In this document: in pieces, positions 12,176 through 21,844 of the stretch | How positions within the stretch are numbered: the stretch's first letter is position 1 | How the letters are laid out: each line of letters opens with the position of its first letter | Source: Lojkania enalia | Lineage: Eukaryota; Ascomycota; Dothideomycetes; Pleosporales | Reading direction: 5' to 3' | DNA: 64,000 bases | Assembly (NCBI GenBank): GCA_010094045.1 | Contig: ML986621.1 | Coordinates: 1 to 64,000 of the forward strand | Made by a program: the position numbers and the translations under genes | Notes under the pieces: model-generated | Database searches by the model: none | What the model was told of the DNA's origin: nothing | Seen by the model: the letters and a program-made list of their open reading frames with translations, nothing else

Positions 12176-12590
12176 ATTATATATAATATATGGATTTTAA
12201 ATATTATATAAAAGAATAGCTAAAGAGTAAACTATATATAAGATAAGTAGAAAGATAAAGAGAAAGAAAAAGATATATATATATAGAAGTAAGCGTATTA
12301 TATATAAGTATATAATAATATAGAAACTATAGTAGAATTAGATATAATATATAAATATATTAAATAGATAAATCTACTTCTTTTAAGTTAAATATAAGTA
12401 CTTAGTATATATTTTTTAGATAATTCTAATAATAGTTTAGCTAGTTAAAGTTAGTATTAGAAGCATAACTCTATACTATTATACTATTACAACTAAAAGG
12501 TATAAATTATTAATATTACCGATTATAGGTATAGAATAGTATATATACCCTTATATAAGGTAGAGAAACAACTCTAATAAGATATATAAT
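12176..12590. other. Unassigned AT-rich RIPed sequence
   Basis: About 400 bases of A+T-rich sequence with purine tracts and no recognisable coding frame. It is probably the remainder of a RIPed element adjoining the gene-rich region, but I see no TIR or LTR boundary that proves it. Confidence 0.5.
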
Positions 12591-13144
12591 TATCTGAAAA
12601 TGGTAAACAAGGCCGTATAGTAGCACCTAGATTACCTCCTCAAATTATTGAGAAGGTAGAGGCCATTAATATTGATATATCATCTATAGAGGGCGTAGTG
12701 TCTACACTAGGCCCTGCCACGCGCACCCGCAAAGTACGTCTCCCACAGAAGTTTTGCATGTAATTTATCATCGTCAATCAATCAATCAGGCCTTCAAAGG
12801 TCCTCCACCAAAAAATCTCGTGATAATACAATATATATACGACTCTACAGCTTCAAAAGTTGTGGGTGTGGGCATCCAGAAACCGTGCACGAGGTGGGAC
12901 CGTGCACGAGGTGGCTAGCCCTCTGTAGGAGACGCTTCATCATTTGTGGCGCGGCAAGTGGAGCCACAGCCACAGCCAGCTGCCAGCCCAGCCGACCACA
13001 ACTAGGAACGCCTCTACGTCCATTCATTTCCGCCCTCACCACCGCTACGCTTTCCTCCTGCCGCTGTTCTCCAGCCCTTTAGATACTCGATTTACCGTAT
13101 ATACCGCACCGCTCTTCTGATTTCTCATCCGTGCAGTCATCACC
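12591..13144 (+). promoter_or_regulatory. Upstream region of RVS161 with 17-bp tandem duplication
   Basis: Normal-composition DNA between the AT-rich block and the RVS161 start. It contains a tandem duplication of a 16-17 bp unit (accgtgcacgaggtgg at 12882 and again at 12899). C/T-rich tracts at 13040-13140 just before the ATG are typical of filamentous-fungal core promoters. No other gene is convincing here. Confidence 0.45.
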
Positions 13145-14048
13145 ATGTCGTGGACCGGTATGTTTCTGGACCCCGGACCTGCATTCCTGCACACCCGGAT
13201 CTTAACACCGACTAGGCTTCAAGAAGAGCATTGACCGGGCAACTACCCAGGTCCTCATGAAGACGGGCCAAGTTGAGCGCACAAATGACCGCGACTTCGA
13301 GACCGAACTCCGGTAAGAACTCCCCCGCATCTGCCACCCCCTAGAAGACAACCCCCCCCAACAACACTTTAGACGCTACCGCACCATGGAAACCGCCGCG
13401 AACAAACTCCAAAAAGAAGCGAAAGGCTACCTAGACTCGCTCCGCGCTATGACGGCCTCCCAAATGCGCATCGCCGAAACAATCGACGCATTCTACGGCG
13501 ACGCAGGCACCAAGGACGGCGTCTCTCGTTCCTACAAACAAGCCGTGACGGACCTAGACGCCGAGACAATAAAAGCCTTAGACGGCCCCTACCGCTCCAC
13601 CGTGCTAGATCCCATCCAGCGATTCTGTTCCTACTTCCCCGACATCAACGCCTGCATAACAAAGCGAGAGCACAAGCAAATGGACTACGACCGCATGCGC
13701 GCACAGGTCAAGAAGCTGACCGACAAGCCCGATAAGGACGTCACAAAGCTTCCTCGTGCGGAGAAGGACGCGCAGATGGCGAAGGCGGCGTACGATCAAT
13801 TGAACGATACGCTGACGACAGAGTTGCCGCAGCTGATTGATTTGCGAGTTCCGTATTTGGATCCTAGTTTTGAGGCATTGGTCAAGATCCAATTGAGATT
13901 CTGTGCTGAGGCGTATAGTAGGATGGCGCAGGTGCAGCAATATTTGGATGCAAATACAAGGGACCAGTATGCGCAAGGGGAACTGGATGCGAGGGTCGAG
14001 GAAGTGTTGCAGGAGATACGGGATCTCAGCATTGCAGGGACAGTCTAA
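13145..14048 (+). CDS. RVS161: BAR-domain protein Rvs161/Hob3 (amphiphysin-like)
   Basis: Three exons: 13145-13157, 13216-13312, 13373-14048, giving 261 residues (family about 265). The 13-nt first exon encodes MSWTG and joins in phase to FKKSIDRATTQVLMKTG, the conserved N-terminal amphipathic start of Rvs161. Donors gtatgt and gtaaga and acceptors tag are good. The rest is one helical BAR domain (LQKEAKGYLDSLRAMTASQ, then ALDGPYRSTVLDPIQRFCSYFPDIN) with no SH3 domain, which separates it from Rvs167. Known role: it dimerises with Rvs167 to sense and bend membrane at endocytic sites, and acts in cell polarity and fusion. It is the first intact gene beside the RIPed block and shows no RIP-like damage. 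Confidence 0.95.
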
Positions 14049-14706
14049 TGTTGTACATGGCAAGGTCAGCTTTGATGTGGTTTGGTATCTCGAATTCGAG
14101 TGTATTGTTTTGGCATTAAATGGTATGGAAATGGACGGGTAGGAGGTAATCAATCACGGCCACATGTCGGGTAAAGGCTTGTTCTGCATATTCACCAGGC
14201 TTTGAATACAACACTCTTTCCATGTAATATTGAACTGTATACTGAAAAAACTACACATATGATAGAATATGACGCGGCATAAACAAAACAAGCTTAAAAA
14301 AAAAAAGGGAATATACTCGAACCGATGAAAAGCGCAATGATGGCCATGCGGATAACAAAGGGAAAGGGGCAAGGCACACCGCTGCGCCTAAATGTTCTCC
14401 AAACGCCTACCAATGCATGCCAGCGCGAACCATGTCCGAAACCCGAGATCCCTTGATCCACTGACAGGACCACTGAGACCTAAACGCCACGCTTCGAAGA
14501 CTCCTACCGAAATGAAGGGAAATGACGAAAAGGAAAAAAAAAAAGTGCTATGCCGGAATATCCGTCTCTTCCATAGTAATTGATGATATATACGAGTGCC
14601 TTGGATGTCATTCTCTTCGTGTATTTTATGCATGATTTAGCTGTTGAGGCCAAATCGTCGTTGAGGGAGGTGCGGGGTATGCAAACACATCAACTTGCTT
14701 CTACCG
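14049..14706. other. Convergent intergenic region RVS161 / CDC34
   Basis: Tail-to-tail spacer with AT-rich 3'-UTR-like sequence, A-tracts (14296-14306, 14534-14546) and no supported gene. Small ORFs here overlap on both strands and have no recognisable sequence. Confidence 0.5.
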
Positions 14707-15524
14707 TTACTTCTCGTCCTCATCGTCGTCGTCGTCGTCCTCATCGTCGTCGTCGTCCTCATCTATTTCATCACTGTCAAGCTCAAGCTCCTCATCAGAA
14801 TCGCTTCCCCCAAAGCTCTCAACGTCGCTGTCTTCCCAGCTCATATCGAAATCTCCCTCATCCTTCTTCGTTTGGAAAGCAGTCTCATGGGTAGGCATCA
14901 CAAAGCCAGGCGGAATGTCCTGCTTTGAAGCTTCGAGATCCTTTTTGACCAGCTCTTTGTACTGAGCTGTGTTGTTTCGCAACATCACACCAGCATCTAC
15001 ATTGGCGGGTGAGGAGACTTCGGCATCATCAAGTAGGGAGAGAACAGAGATTAGGACGGATTCGACACGTTGAACAGGCGACCAGCGTTCGGCGGCAGAT
15101 TCGCCAGACATTTCATCCTCGCCAGGGGCATGGAGGATAGATATGCAGAGGCGGCCATCAGGGTATACGTTCGGGTGGTAGAGCGGTCGGATGAACTTGA
15201 AGTCTACAATCACGTTAGACAAGACATTAGGAGGTGGAGCCAAAGGGTAGGAGCGGACCTGGTGGCTGGTACGGGTAGTTCTTCGGAAAGGTCATCTTCG
15301 CCTTGAAGTAGCCACCGTAATAGAGGGACTCTGGGTTGAGCACGATGAGCGCAACGCTCCATTCGAAAACGTTGTCGCTTATGAGCTGGCCGGGAGTTAG
15401 CATGTCGTTCTACGCCTAGGGAGAAAGCTGGCGGATCAGACTCCTATAGACGTACCTCTATGTGGGTCCACGTCTCCTTCATGAGAGTCTTGTACTCATT
15501 CATGAGTAGCCGTTCCGCCGACAT
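14707..15524 (-). CDS. CDC34: SCF ubiquitin-conjugating enzyme E2 Cdc34 (UBC3)
   Basis: Three exons on minus: 15524-15456, 15409-15259, 15203-14707, totalling 238 residues. The start MSAERLLMNEYKTLMKETW is an E2 helix 1. The UBC fold follows, with FEWSVALIVLNPESLYYGGYFKAKMTFP, HPN at 83-85 and the catalytic Cys93 in GRLCISILH. An acidic loop insertion after the active site (HAPGEDEMSGESAAERWSPVQ) is diagnostic of Cdc34/UBE2R. The C terminus is a long Asp/Glu tail, known to bind the cullin basic canyon and speed SCF cycling. It transfers ubiquitin to SCF substrates such as CDK inhibitors. Intron 2 has a clear ctaac branch point. RBX1 (20453-20959) and SKP1 (50215-50837), partners in the same ligase, are in this window. 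Confidence 0.96.
14709..14790 (-). repeat. Trinucleotide repeat encoding the Cdc34 acidic tail
   Basis: Runs of cgt/cat/cct triplets on plus (gacgac on the coding strand) encode the terminal Asp/Glu run. It is a coding microsatellite, so tail length may vary between strains. Confidence 0.75.
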
Positions 15525-16493
15525 GCTGCCCGCCTAATGGTTTGGCTGCCCAGGCGCTAGCCTTCAGTTGTAGAGGGTTATTGAGTAGAGGTTGGCTGGG
15601 TTGTTGGTAGAGCAGGCTGCAGCACAAAGATCGTAGAGGCTGTTCGTTTTGTAGGAGAGGGCGCGGGTGAATGCGGGGGTTAATGAAAGGTCTGGTGTTT
15701 GAGGGACGGTGCCTCGACGGCGAGAGGTTTGACGGTGCATGACCAAGGCAAGTTCCCACCCGAACTCCAGACCAGGGGATCAGCAGCCGCAGTCGCACGG
15801 CCCACCACCGCCTAGTCCGTCGGGCTTAGGTATCGGAAGCAGCCTAATTCACGCCCTCCCTTCCGAGATCACATTCACTGCAGACGACCATGGTCTGCTT
15901 AGTGAATACATAAGTAAAGATTTCTTCTAGTGCATCTAACGGAGAGGGAAGCGAAGACGCACGTCTACGAGGCCGCAGATCGCCTCGGGACATCAGGTGA
16001 AGAACGAGCTGGATGCGGCTCGACATACCGATTTCGGAATGCGGAATTAGTGGACGGGGGGCGCCGATGAGGGAAAAGGTTCCAAGGCCCAATACTATGT
16101 TCAAGATACGCTCGCTGTTGCGGCGATTTCTGTGAAAATAGCGCAACATGCGAACGCTCATTGTCGAAAGGAAAGAAATCACAGGGATATCGCATTTGAC
16201 ACATTTCGTATGCAAATATTGTATCCTAGCAAGTACGAATGCTTTTTATTTATATTTTTAATGAAACAAGAATCCTACATATTACAAAGAACAGATGCCG
16301 CGAGCAGCTCATTCGCGTCTTAACTCTTCGCTGAACTATTACTGCACGCTGAAACGTGAAACGAAATAACATAAAACGACATGATCAACACAATTCGAGG
16401 ATATTGATTTCCTTCAATGACCAGTTCCTTAAAGAGATTACAAAGTTGCTTCCAAAAGATAGGAAGACGCATTCAGCTACAAATATCTTCATC
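15525..16493. other. Intergenic region between CDC34 start and CorA stop
   Basis: About 970 bases between two minus-strand genes; the part next to 15524 is the CDC34 promoter. Several overlapping ORFs (largest 15844-16215 minus, 123 codons) have no recognisable domain, and I do not support them as genes. Confidence 0.4.
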
Positions 16494-18464
16494 TCAAATA
16501 TACCTTAGCCTCCTGGCAATGATCAGGCAGACGGTAACAAACAACGCGATAGTACCAAGGATTCCGAAGAACCAGCCTAACGAGTCCGATTCTTGACCGG
16601 GAACATGAACATTCATGCCAAAAAGGCCGCAGATCAGGTTCAACGGAACAAGGATCGTAGCAATCACAGTAACCTTGCCGAGCGTGACGTTGGACTGATT
16701 TCCTTGAATGACTTGGTCGACCGAGATCTGCGCGAGATAGTTGGAATGGCTCCTGCTGAGCATCTTCTCGAAGTGCCCCAAATTGGACATCATCGTAACA
16801 ACGTGATCTTGGATATCAGAAAGATATAGGCCGACGTCGCCACGTGGAGCAACATTGTAGTTTTCGTTGCAGCGCTTCGCGAATCCTTTAATGACATCTG
16901 CTTTTCCGCCCAAGAGCCGAATCATAGTCATGACCTTTTTGCGGCATTCGCCAATGGCACGGAGGATTTCGCGGGAATCCTCGATGCGAGCTGTGAACAC
17001 TTGGTCTTCAATGGCATCAGTTTCATGTTCAATTGAACGTAGGACGGGCGCGAAACTATCGACAATATCATCGATCAGTGCGTAGCAAATCCAGTCGCTG
17101 CTTAGATTGATGTAGTCCCTGAGTCGTCCGATACGCTTGCGAACATTGGCTGAATGGGGGCTCTCGACGAAGGTAAATGTCAACAGGCATTCTTTGAACA
17201 CAATGGCGTAGAAATTGATAGGTTCAAGATAGTCTTCGGATTCCTTATCCACTTGGTAGAAAGAACGAAAGCAGACGAAGTAGTACTGGTGGAACAATTC
17301 CACTTTTTCACGGGTCTCTTGTGTGCAAATGTCCTCTCGGGTGAGAGGATGGACACCGAAAGCTTTGCAAATAGCGAAGACCTCTTCTTCGGTTGGATTT
17401 ACCATATCTAACCACCAGACACCACCATCTGGTTGTAGCTCGAAAAGATCGCGAAAGCGCTCGCCTGGCATCAGAAGGCCACCAAGCTCGGCTGCATGAA
17501 TAGTGTCATCGAGCTCTGAGGAGAAGAAGGTCCAGCGATTTAGCATAACATCAGCAAGACTCGTGTGCTTGTCGGAATTGATAATGTGCGAAAGACCTCC
17601 CTCTGCAAGCTTTTCGTCCATAGTAGTGTCTTTCAGAGTTGCCGCGTCGGCATCTGGCTTTAGAACACCCGAATTGCTCGTCTTTGGTCGGAGATCGAGA
17701 AAGACCTTGGATTTCGCAAAAGTACTTGTGCTTGGCTTGTGCCGCAGAGGGTGAGCGATTGGTGTTTTTTCCTGTTCTTCAGCTACGAATTCCTCCAATT
17801 CTTCAAAATCGATCTTGGACGTCTTGCCCGGATCCTGTTCCACTGGAAAGCATACGTCCTCCTCAGCGGAGCTGTGGGTAGAAGCAACCTCGAGATGGAC
17901 CTCATCCGGGCGTTCGTCACTGATGGTTGGCCTTCTTCGAGTGCCACCTGAGATTGTCCGGTGGATTGCAAGCTCTAGCTCCGATGGCGCTCGGCTATTG
18001 ATAGTACCAGCCCGCTCACGTCGGCGTGGATCCGCAAAAGCATCGACAGAATTTGGGGGAGATACGGATCGGGATGTGGTCGAAGATGCCCTAGATCTGG
18101 ACAAGCGTTCAACTGCAGGGTCGCGGGGTCGTCTAAAAGTGTTCCGGCGACCCATAGTATGAGCAATGGATCCCCTTCTTGCGTATTCTGGAGATAGATG
18201 CGAGCCGTCATCGTCTACAACTGCATTTTCGAAATCACGGGCTGTAAAATCCTGCGACTCCAAAGCCTCATTGACTTGAAGTCGAAGGTTCGGCCTATCT
18301 GGTAAAGGCTGAATGCTTGCAAATGTGGGCCGTCGGGATCCCGGCTTGGACCCTTCATTGTCAGCTCGGGGCATCGATGCCGGCTGGTTACGATGGTCAT
18401 CGAGGTCAGACACCGGCGTGCTGAACCTTGTTTGGGATTTCTCGGACCTCGGAGTGTCAGACAT
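16494..18464 (-). CDS. CorA-family Mg2+ transporter (Alr1/Mnr2-like)
   Basis: Single exon of 656 residues. The first 330 or so residues are a Ser/Arg/Pro-rich cytosolic region (RRGSIAHTMGRR, SRSRASSTTSRSVSPP), typical of fungal Alr/Mnr2 proteins and likely phosphorylated. The CorA domain follows (DGGVWWLDMVNPTEEEVFAICKAFGVHPLTREDI) with the long stalk helices. There are two C-terminal membrane helices, and the signature GMN lies at about 616-618 at the end of the first (LICGLFGMNVHVPG). CorA proteins are pentameric divalent-cation channels. Alr1 is plasma-membrane and Mnr2 vacuolar, and I cannot decide between them from sequence alone. The start ATG is at 18464, with a clear disordered N terminus and no upstream in-frame Met nearby. 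Confidence 0.93.
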   Translation of the reverse strand: MSDTPRSEKSQTRFSTPVSDLDDHRNQPASMPRADNEGSKPGSRRPTFASIQPLPDRPNLRLQVNEALESQDFTARDFENAVVDDDGSHLSPEYARRGSIAHTMGRRNTFRRPRDPAVERLSRSRASSTTSRSVSPPNSVDAFADPRRRERAGTINSRAPSELELAIHRTISGGTRRRPTISDERPDEVHLEVASTHSSAEEDVCFPVEQDPGKTSKIDFEELEEFVAEEQEKTPIAHPLRHKPSTSTFAKSKVFLDLRPKTSNSGVLKPDADAATLKDTTMDEKLAEGGLSHIINSDKHTSLADVMLNRWTFFSSELDDTIHAAELGGLLMPGERFRDLFELQPDGGVWWLDMVNPTEEEVFAICKAFGVHPLTREDICTQETREKVELFHQYYFVCFRSFYQVDKESEDYLEPINFYAIVFKECLLTFTFVESPHSANVRKRIGRLRDYINLSSDWICYALIDDIVDSFAPVLRSIEHETDAIEDQVFTARIEDSREILRAIGECRKKVMTMIRLLGGKADVIKGFAKRCNENYNVAPRGDVGLYLSDIQDHVVTMMSNLGHFEKMLSRSHSNYLAQISVDQVIQGNQSNVTLGKVTVIATILVPLNLICGLFGMNVHVPGQESDSLGWFFGILGTIALFVTVCLIIARRLRYI

Positions 18465-19736
18465 GTTGGCAGCCTAGGAGGCGATGAGTGGGACTTCGAG
18501 TATCTACGCCGAGACGCCAATCAAGTCAATTTGAAAAGTTCGAGATCAATGGCTTCTTGCGGCAGCGCAAGAGTATCGGCGTTTCCGGTGAGACGCCTAT
18601 GAGCGCTCACCTCGCTGGTGCGCTCAACTTGAATGGAGGCTTCGCGTAGGGGCTTTCACCCTACACTCAGCCGTAGCAAGGGATATACCGATTTGCTGTT
18701 CTCCCAGCACTCGTCTCCCGGAAAGGAGATGGCGTTTGCGTGTTAACAGTACACCGCGATAGTGACAGAAACCCAACTCAGGATCAGTTATGGAGGCTTC
18801 TTGTAGTCGCCTCCGTAGACCCACGCCTTTGGGCCGAGAAGAGGACGAACGAAGGAAAACTTGTGGATGTTGAGGCCCGCCAACTTGATGGATTTATTTA
18901 TTCAGGACGCCGTAGCGCCGAGGAGCGTGTTTGGGGTGGGAGGACGACCGAAAGATAAGAACTTGTGGGGTCGACCAGTCACAGTCGATGATGCAGTGGT
19001 GTGGTCTGCTTAATCCAAAGTCAGCGATGCTCCCAGAGAGTCCAATGGCGGGGTCTACAGGGAGGGATGAATGGGTAGAAATGGGTAGAAAGATGCGTAC
19101 AAATACCCAGAACAGAGTGTGGTTTCGAGATGGGTTGCTGATTCCAAAGTCCAAAAGGACAGTGTTGTGGTGTAAGAAGGAGAGTGCTTTGGGCGTGGGA
19201 AAAGCGTAGGTCGGGCAGGGTACCGATGTTGGTACCTGAGTCAGCTGGTGAAGGCTTTTCTTTCACATTCATAGCCGGGCGCCCAGAGGCGGCACTTTAC
19301 TGCGCTATTATTATTCCCTGCTGTGCTGCGGTGCTGTAAACACTGGATCACAGTCTAGAATGTGTGTAGGCGCTACCTGTTTATCGAAGCATCAGGTGGC
19401 CCGAATGGATTTCCCGCGCGGGCTAGTCCACAGTACTTTGACGTTACGAAGTGACTGGCCAGGGAGAGACCAGTTGCGGCGGTGATGCCACGGACAGCGA
19501 TCCAGATCCGTGGCTGATGCTCCTACTCCCCTGCAGCTCGGCCCGAGACAACCTATCTTGGCGCAATTGGCGTGAATGCCACATCTACGTACATGTTTAG
19601 TACACATCTACCTAGTTAAGTGGCAGTATCCAGCACTGCGCCTTTAGACGTTACCGTTACCGTTACCGTTCCCGTTCCCGTTCCCAATCCACGAGCACAC
19701 ACATCACCGCTAGCCAACCGCAATACCTCTACCGCC
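18465..19736. promoter_or_regulatory. Divergent promoter region CorA (-) / SPC1 (+)
   Basis: About 1.27 kb between divergent genes. The most visible structure is a hexamer array (ttaccg, then ttcccg, three units each) at about 19649-19685, about 50 bases before the SPC1 ATG. No supported gene; the ORFs here are short and overlap on both strands. Confidence 0.45.
19649..19685. repeat. Hexanucleotide array upstream of SPC1
   Basis: Three ttaccg-type units followed by three ttcccg-type units (cgttaccgttaccgtt then cccgttcccg). It lies in the probable SPC1 5' leader or core promoter and could be either a protein-binding array or simply a microsatellite. Confidence 0.7.
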
Positions 19737-20144
19737 ATGGCAGACCAACTGCTTGAGCAGGTGCGCGACGCCGTCGAGGGCCAAATTGTGCGTCTGCGAT
19801 GCCCATACAATTCATCCATCTATTGCTAATTCCGATAGGACTTTGAGGGCCAGCGCCTAGCTGAGTTGGTCACCACTGTCCTTCTTGGCGCAGCCGGAGT
19901 ACGCTTTACCCGCTACTTCTCATCTGCGGAGTGCTTACCCTGCTAGATTGTTGCCTTCTTGGTGGGTTACATGGCCCAGGACATCAAGTTCACTCTCTAC
20001 ATCGGCCTCGGCGGCACCGCTCTCACCTTCCTGGCCGTTGTCCCGCCATGGCCTTTCTACAAGAAGAACCCAGAGCCATGGCTGCCACCGCATGCTGCTA
20101 TCTCGGGGGTGAGCATTGACGTGGATGGGAAGAAAGTGGGATAG
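19737..20144 (+). CDS. SPC1: Signal peptidase complex subunit Spc1
   Basis: Three exons: 19737-19787, 19839-19898, 19947-20144, giving 102 residues (yeast 94). All junctions are phase 0 with 51- and 48-nt introns. The protein begins MADQLLEQVRDAVEGQIDFEGQRLAEL, the conserved cytosolic IDFEGQ motif, followed by two transmembrane helices (LLGAAGIVAFLVGYMAQDIKF and LGGTALTFLAVVPPWPFY) and the family signature PPWPFYKKNPEPWLPP. Spc1 is a non-catalytic ER membrane subunit of signal peptidase that helps spare transmembrane segments from cleavage. Only the third exon gives an obvious ORF, so simple ORF scans would miss most of the gene. Confidence 0.94.
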
Positions 20145-20452
20145 TCTGAACGGGATCACCTATTTACAGGAGCTATGGAGCAACGAAGTAGTGGCGCATG
20201 CATGGATTCATTCACCTGATTGAAGAGTTATGTGGCTATCTTATGGAGTAATGAAATGCACTCCCGCGGTGAGTGGCATCGTCGAACATAGTTGTGGCCG
20301 TGCCTCCTAATGCATAGCGTCAATCCTAATACGACGCCTAATGGCTCTAAAAAGTAGCGATACATTTCTTCGCCCTGTTCTCCAAGTCTATGTTCGCATG
20401 TTGCGAGTATAATTCCTATATGAGATGGCCGGGCCGCTGGATATCAAGGCGC
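20145..20452. other. Convergent spacer SPC1 / RBX1
   Basis: About 300 bases of tail-to-tail 3' region with no coding signal. Confidence 0.5.
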
Positions 20453-20959
<507 letters not shown>

Positions 20960-21844
20960 GGCTGTAGGAGATGCGTGAATAGCAAGGGTTTTCGGTTCGT
21001 AGTGCGGGGCAATGAAGGTTGATCGGGATACAACTTGAGTGACAAGGTCGGCGTGAAAAGGCGTAGGTTACGTTTTGCGTGCGTGTTATGGTTGTAGTCG
21101 TGTTGGCGGTGGGAGTGAAGTGGTGAATGCGCAAGGCTCCAATAGAAGCTGCTCGAGCGGGTTAGCAGTGGTGTGCCTGGGTGCCTGAGTGCCTGGGAAG
21201 CGTCCACCGTCCACAAGGTGCCAAGTCCCGCGACTTCCCTTCGCTGCATAATACGGATGGAGGGGTTCATCAATTACTTGCTGGACGCATTCACTGTGAA
21301 TACCTAGCACATAAAAACCTCTAGCGAACCAGTCCCGTTGCTCTTGCTCGCGAATCCTTGGGGAAACGGTGCCTGTATCCTAGACTCCCATCATCTACTC
21401 CTACCACTCCTGTCGTGCGCTCTGAATTAGCTCTGCCTTGCGCCGTCACTGTCGCCGCAATCGTTGGAACGCTACCACCAGGTCTTGGCGGCATCGGTGC
21501 GCCAGACAAACAAGTCCCGGCACTCGTCCACCTCCGCGCAGCTAAGTTACCACTCTCGCCATCACCATCCACTGACCCTGTCTCTCTCACCCATCCACGT
21601 TCTTTCAGCGTTGCAACCGCAGATTATACGACGGTCCGCTTCTATTCTTAATCCGCCAGAGACTGGACATGCGGTCTTCAATCCACAGCACTCTACTAGT
21701 CGAATACCGCCAGCACACCCGCAGCCATACAGCCTTGACATCTTCCCGATCGTCACAACCACTCGCCTTCGCCAGGAGCATCCGACGACGGCCCTCTAGA
21801 TAGCTCGCAAAGCGCAACATAGTCTGAGCACATTGCGCCACTAC
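20960..21844. promoter_or_regulatory. Divergent promoter region RBX1 (-) / PNRC protein (+)
   Basis: About 880 bases between divergent starts. The right half (21540-21840) is C/T-rich leader-like sequence. It holds overlapping ORFs on both strands without recognisable content. Confidence 0.45.

Larger units (their letters stand above)
1..12590. other. RIP-mutated AT-rich transposon block
   Basis: The first 12.6 kb is almost entirely A+T. Long stretches have no CA or TG dinucleotide (none in the first 60 bases, for example), while CG is still present (such as gtcgacgcgtacc near 220). This is the signature of RIP acting on CpA, not of CpG methylation decay. Translated frames of recognisable transposon genes are studded with TAG where Gln (CAG) is expected, and with D-to-N and C-to-Y changes. 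Base composition returns to normal abruptly between about 12,590 and 12,700. No intact ORF of a plausible gene lies here. The features listed below account for most of it. Confidence 0.93.

Noticed and set aside
1..12590. CRISPR array, rRNA or centromere
   Set aside because: No regularly spaced repeats, no rRNA-like sequence; recognisable transposon genes explain the AT-rich block.
13605..14153. 182-codon minus ORF opposite RVS161
   Set aside because: Antisense shadow of the conserved BAR coding sequence with no recognisable content of its own.
15844..16215. 123-codon minus ORF between CDC34 and CorA
   Set aside because: No domain and atypical composition, and an overlapping ORF on the same strand is equally long in another frame; probably chance.
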